Shown here in pieces: positions 5,908 through 6,526 of a stretch of 6,526 bases of DNA. The position numbers and the translations under genes are program-made. The stretch spans positions 1 to 6,526 of the forward strand of contig JACOZA010000063.1 in NCBI GenBank assembly GCA_016181565.1, in the 5' to 3' direction. The stretch's first letter is position 1. Each line of letters starts with the position of its first letter. The stretch comes from Candidatus Sungiibacteriota bacterium. Lineage in GTDB: Bacteria; Patescibacteriota; Minisyncoccia; Sungbacterales; JACQCQ01. The notes below the pieces were generated by a model. It was not told the DNA's origin and did no database searches. It saw nothing but the letters and a program-made list of their open reading frames with translations.

Positions 5908-6110
5908 GGCTTCATTAATAAGCCGTACTTGGCGGCGAGCAGAAGCGCGATCGCGCCCCAAATCAGCGAAAAAATCATGACAATCGCGCCCTCGCGTTTC
6001 ATCTCCGGCTCACGCATTAACAGCATCCCCATGATAAGACCGGCAAAAACCGGATTCAGTATCGCTATCGCCAGCGCCCCGTAAAACCAGCGATTTTTGT
6101 GCTCCGACAT
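5904..6110 (-). CDS. Small two-helix membrane protein of unknown function
   Basis: I do not recognise this 68-residue protein. It has two hydrophobic stretches, about residues 9-32 (with an Asn-Pro pair at 19-20) and 42-66. A short charged loop, REPEMKRE, joins them. This predicts a helical hairpin in the cytoplasmic membrane, probably with the loop on the cytoplasmic side because of its Arg and Lys residues. The gene is supported by its ATG start, a composition typical of a membrane protein, and a 4-base ATGA overlap with the following NifU-like gene, which suggests coupled translation. No Shine-Dalgarno sequence precedes the ATG; the leader there is A-rich. It could anchor or serve the Fe-S or superoxide functions beside it, but that is guesswork from position. 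Confidence 0.75.
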   Translation of the reverse strand: MSEHKNRWFYGALAIAILNPVFAGLIMGMLLMREPEMKREGAIVMIFSLIWGAIALLLAAKYGLLMKP

Positions 6111-6120
6111 AGTTTTTGTC

Positions 6121-6237
6121 AGTTTTTAGTTGGTTAGTTTCCAGTTCTGGTTTTTAGTTTCTGATTCTAGTCGCCGGTCAAACGGAAACCTTGACTATCA
6201 ACCAATAACCGAGATTATTAACCATCAACTAAGAACC
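6121..6237. repeat. Inverted arrays of degenerate 7-bp repeats in the sod/membrane-protein spacer
   Basis: The plus strand at 6121-6170 reads as about seven units in a 7-bp register (AGTTTTT, AGTTGGT, then TAGTTTC, CAGTTCT, GGTTTTT, AGTTTCT, GATTCTA). The minus strand from 6237 down to 6184 reads as eight units, six of 7 bp and two of 6 bp (GGTTCTT, AGTTGAT, GGTTAAT, AATCTC, GGTTATT, GGTTGAT, AGTCAA, GGTTTCC). The arms face each other around 6171-6183. The first unit contains the last codons and stop of the superoxide dismutase gene. Pairing is good for the outer 14 positions (11 Watson-Crick, 1 G-U) and then weakens. Confidence 0.7.
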
Positions 6238-6526
6238 AAAATTACGATATGCGGCCAGTTTAAACTTTTCGGCGATCCGGTTGACCGCTTCCCAGTCAAT
6301 CAACTTCATGAAAGCCTCAATATAAGCTTTGCGGCCGGTAGCGTAATCTATGAAGTAGGCGTGTTCATAGACATCCATTATAAGAAGCGCAATAGAGTTC
6401 CAGACGCCGCCCTGATTGTGCGAATCGCAAAGGTAAGTGCGGAGCTTCCCCTCGTCAAGATCAAATGAAAGAACCACCCAGCCGCGCGCGGCTAGGCCCG
6501 TTGCTTTGAAGTCATCCGTCCATTTT
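6229..6526 (-). CDS. Fe/Mn superoxide dismutase, C-terminal part (cut by window edge)
   Basis: Converts superoxide to hydrogen peroxide and oxygen in the cytoplasm. Only the last 98 residues are visible; the frame is open to the right edge, so the start and the two N-terminal metal-binding histidines lie outside. Visible family landmarks are the RGWVVLSFDLDEGKL strand, the DSHNQGG turn, and the metal-ligand motif MDVYEHAYFIDY, with Asp51 and His55 of the fragment as the expected third and fourth ligands. The segment AYIEAFMKLIDWEAVN matches the usual helix near the end of the family. The canonical DVWEHAYY reads DVYEHAYF here, so the active-site tryptophan is a tyrosine. Whether the metal is iron, manganese or either cannot be read from this fragment. 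The last codons, GGT TCT TAG, already belong to the repeat array that fills the downstream spacer. The family call is firm. Confidence 0.95.
   Translation of the reverse strand, partial: KWTDDFKATGLAARGWVVLSFDLDEGKLRTYLCDSHNQGGVWNSIALLIMDVYEHAYFIDYATGRKAYIEAFMKLIDWEAVNRIAEKFKLAAYRNFGS

Noticed and set aside
5908..5961. Upstream TTG start extending the NifU-like protein by 18 residues
   Set aside because: The extension lies inside the membrane-protein gene and adds an Arg-rich stretch outside the domain; the ATG in the ATGA overlap is better.

Overview
This is bacterial chromosomal DNA of roughly balanced base composition. Six protein-coding genes all read leftward on the minus strand. Several features fit the Patescibacteria (Candidate Phyla Radiation): no Shine-Dalgarno sequence at any of the five visible starts, an Fe/Mn superoxide dismutase with the HNQ...DVYEHAYF form of the C-terminal motif, a very small NifU-domain protein, and spacers filled with short iterated words and GC-rich palindromes. 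The assignment is an inference from these features, not from any marker gene.

In transcription order (right to left) the window holds: the C-terminal 98 residues of a superoxide dismutase (6229-6526, cut by the window edge); a 118-bp spacer made of degenerate 7-bp repeats in inverted orientation; a 68-residue two-helix membrane protein (5904-6110) whose stop overlaps the start of a 76-residue NifU-like Fe-S scaffold (5677-5907) as ATGA; a second spacer of inverted 7-bp repeats with a different word; an anchored HtrA/DegP-type serine protease with one PDZ domain (4309-5562); ClpB (1552-4233) behind a near-consensus promoter; a strong hairpin terminator (1491-1534); and a 264-residue protein with a DeoR-like C-terminal helix-turn-helix (622-1416).

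The genes read together as protection against oxidative and protein damage: superoxide removal, Fe-S cluster delivery, proteolysis outside the membrane, and disaggregation inside the cell. Nothing in the sequence proves co-regulation. The helix-turn-helix protein sits beyond the clpB terminator and could be a local regulator or unrelated.

The left 621 bases hold no convincing gene. They contain a leftward promoter at the very edge, one perfect DnaA-box word, nested GC-rich palindromes (250-353), three 13-bp direct repeats (403-441), small hairpins, and two minus-strand open frames that may be gene remnants.

The most unusual items are the two spacer arrays of inverted 7-bp repeats, which swallow the stop codon of the gene before them and would fold the message between cistrons, and a ClpB with a full middle domain that also has an LGF tripeptide where ClpA and ClpC carry their ClpP-docking loop.
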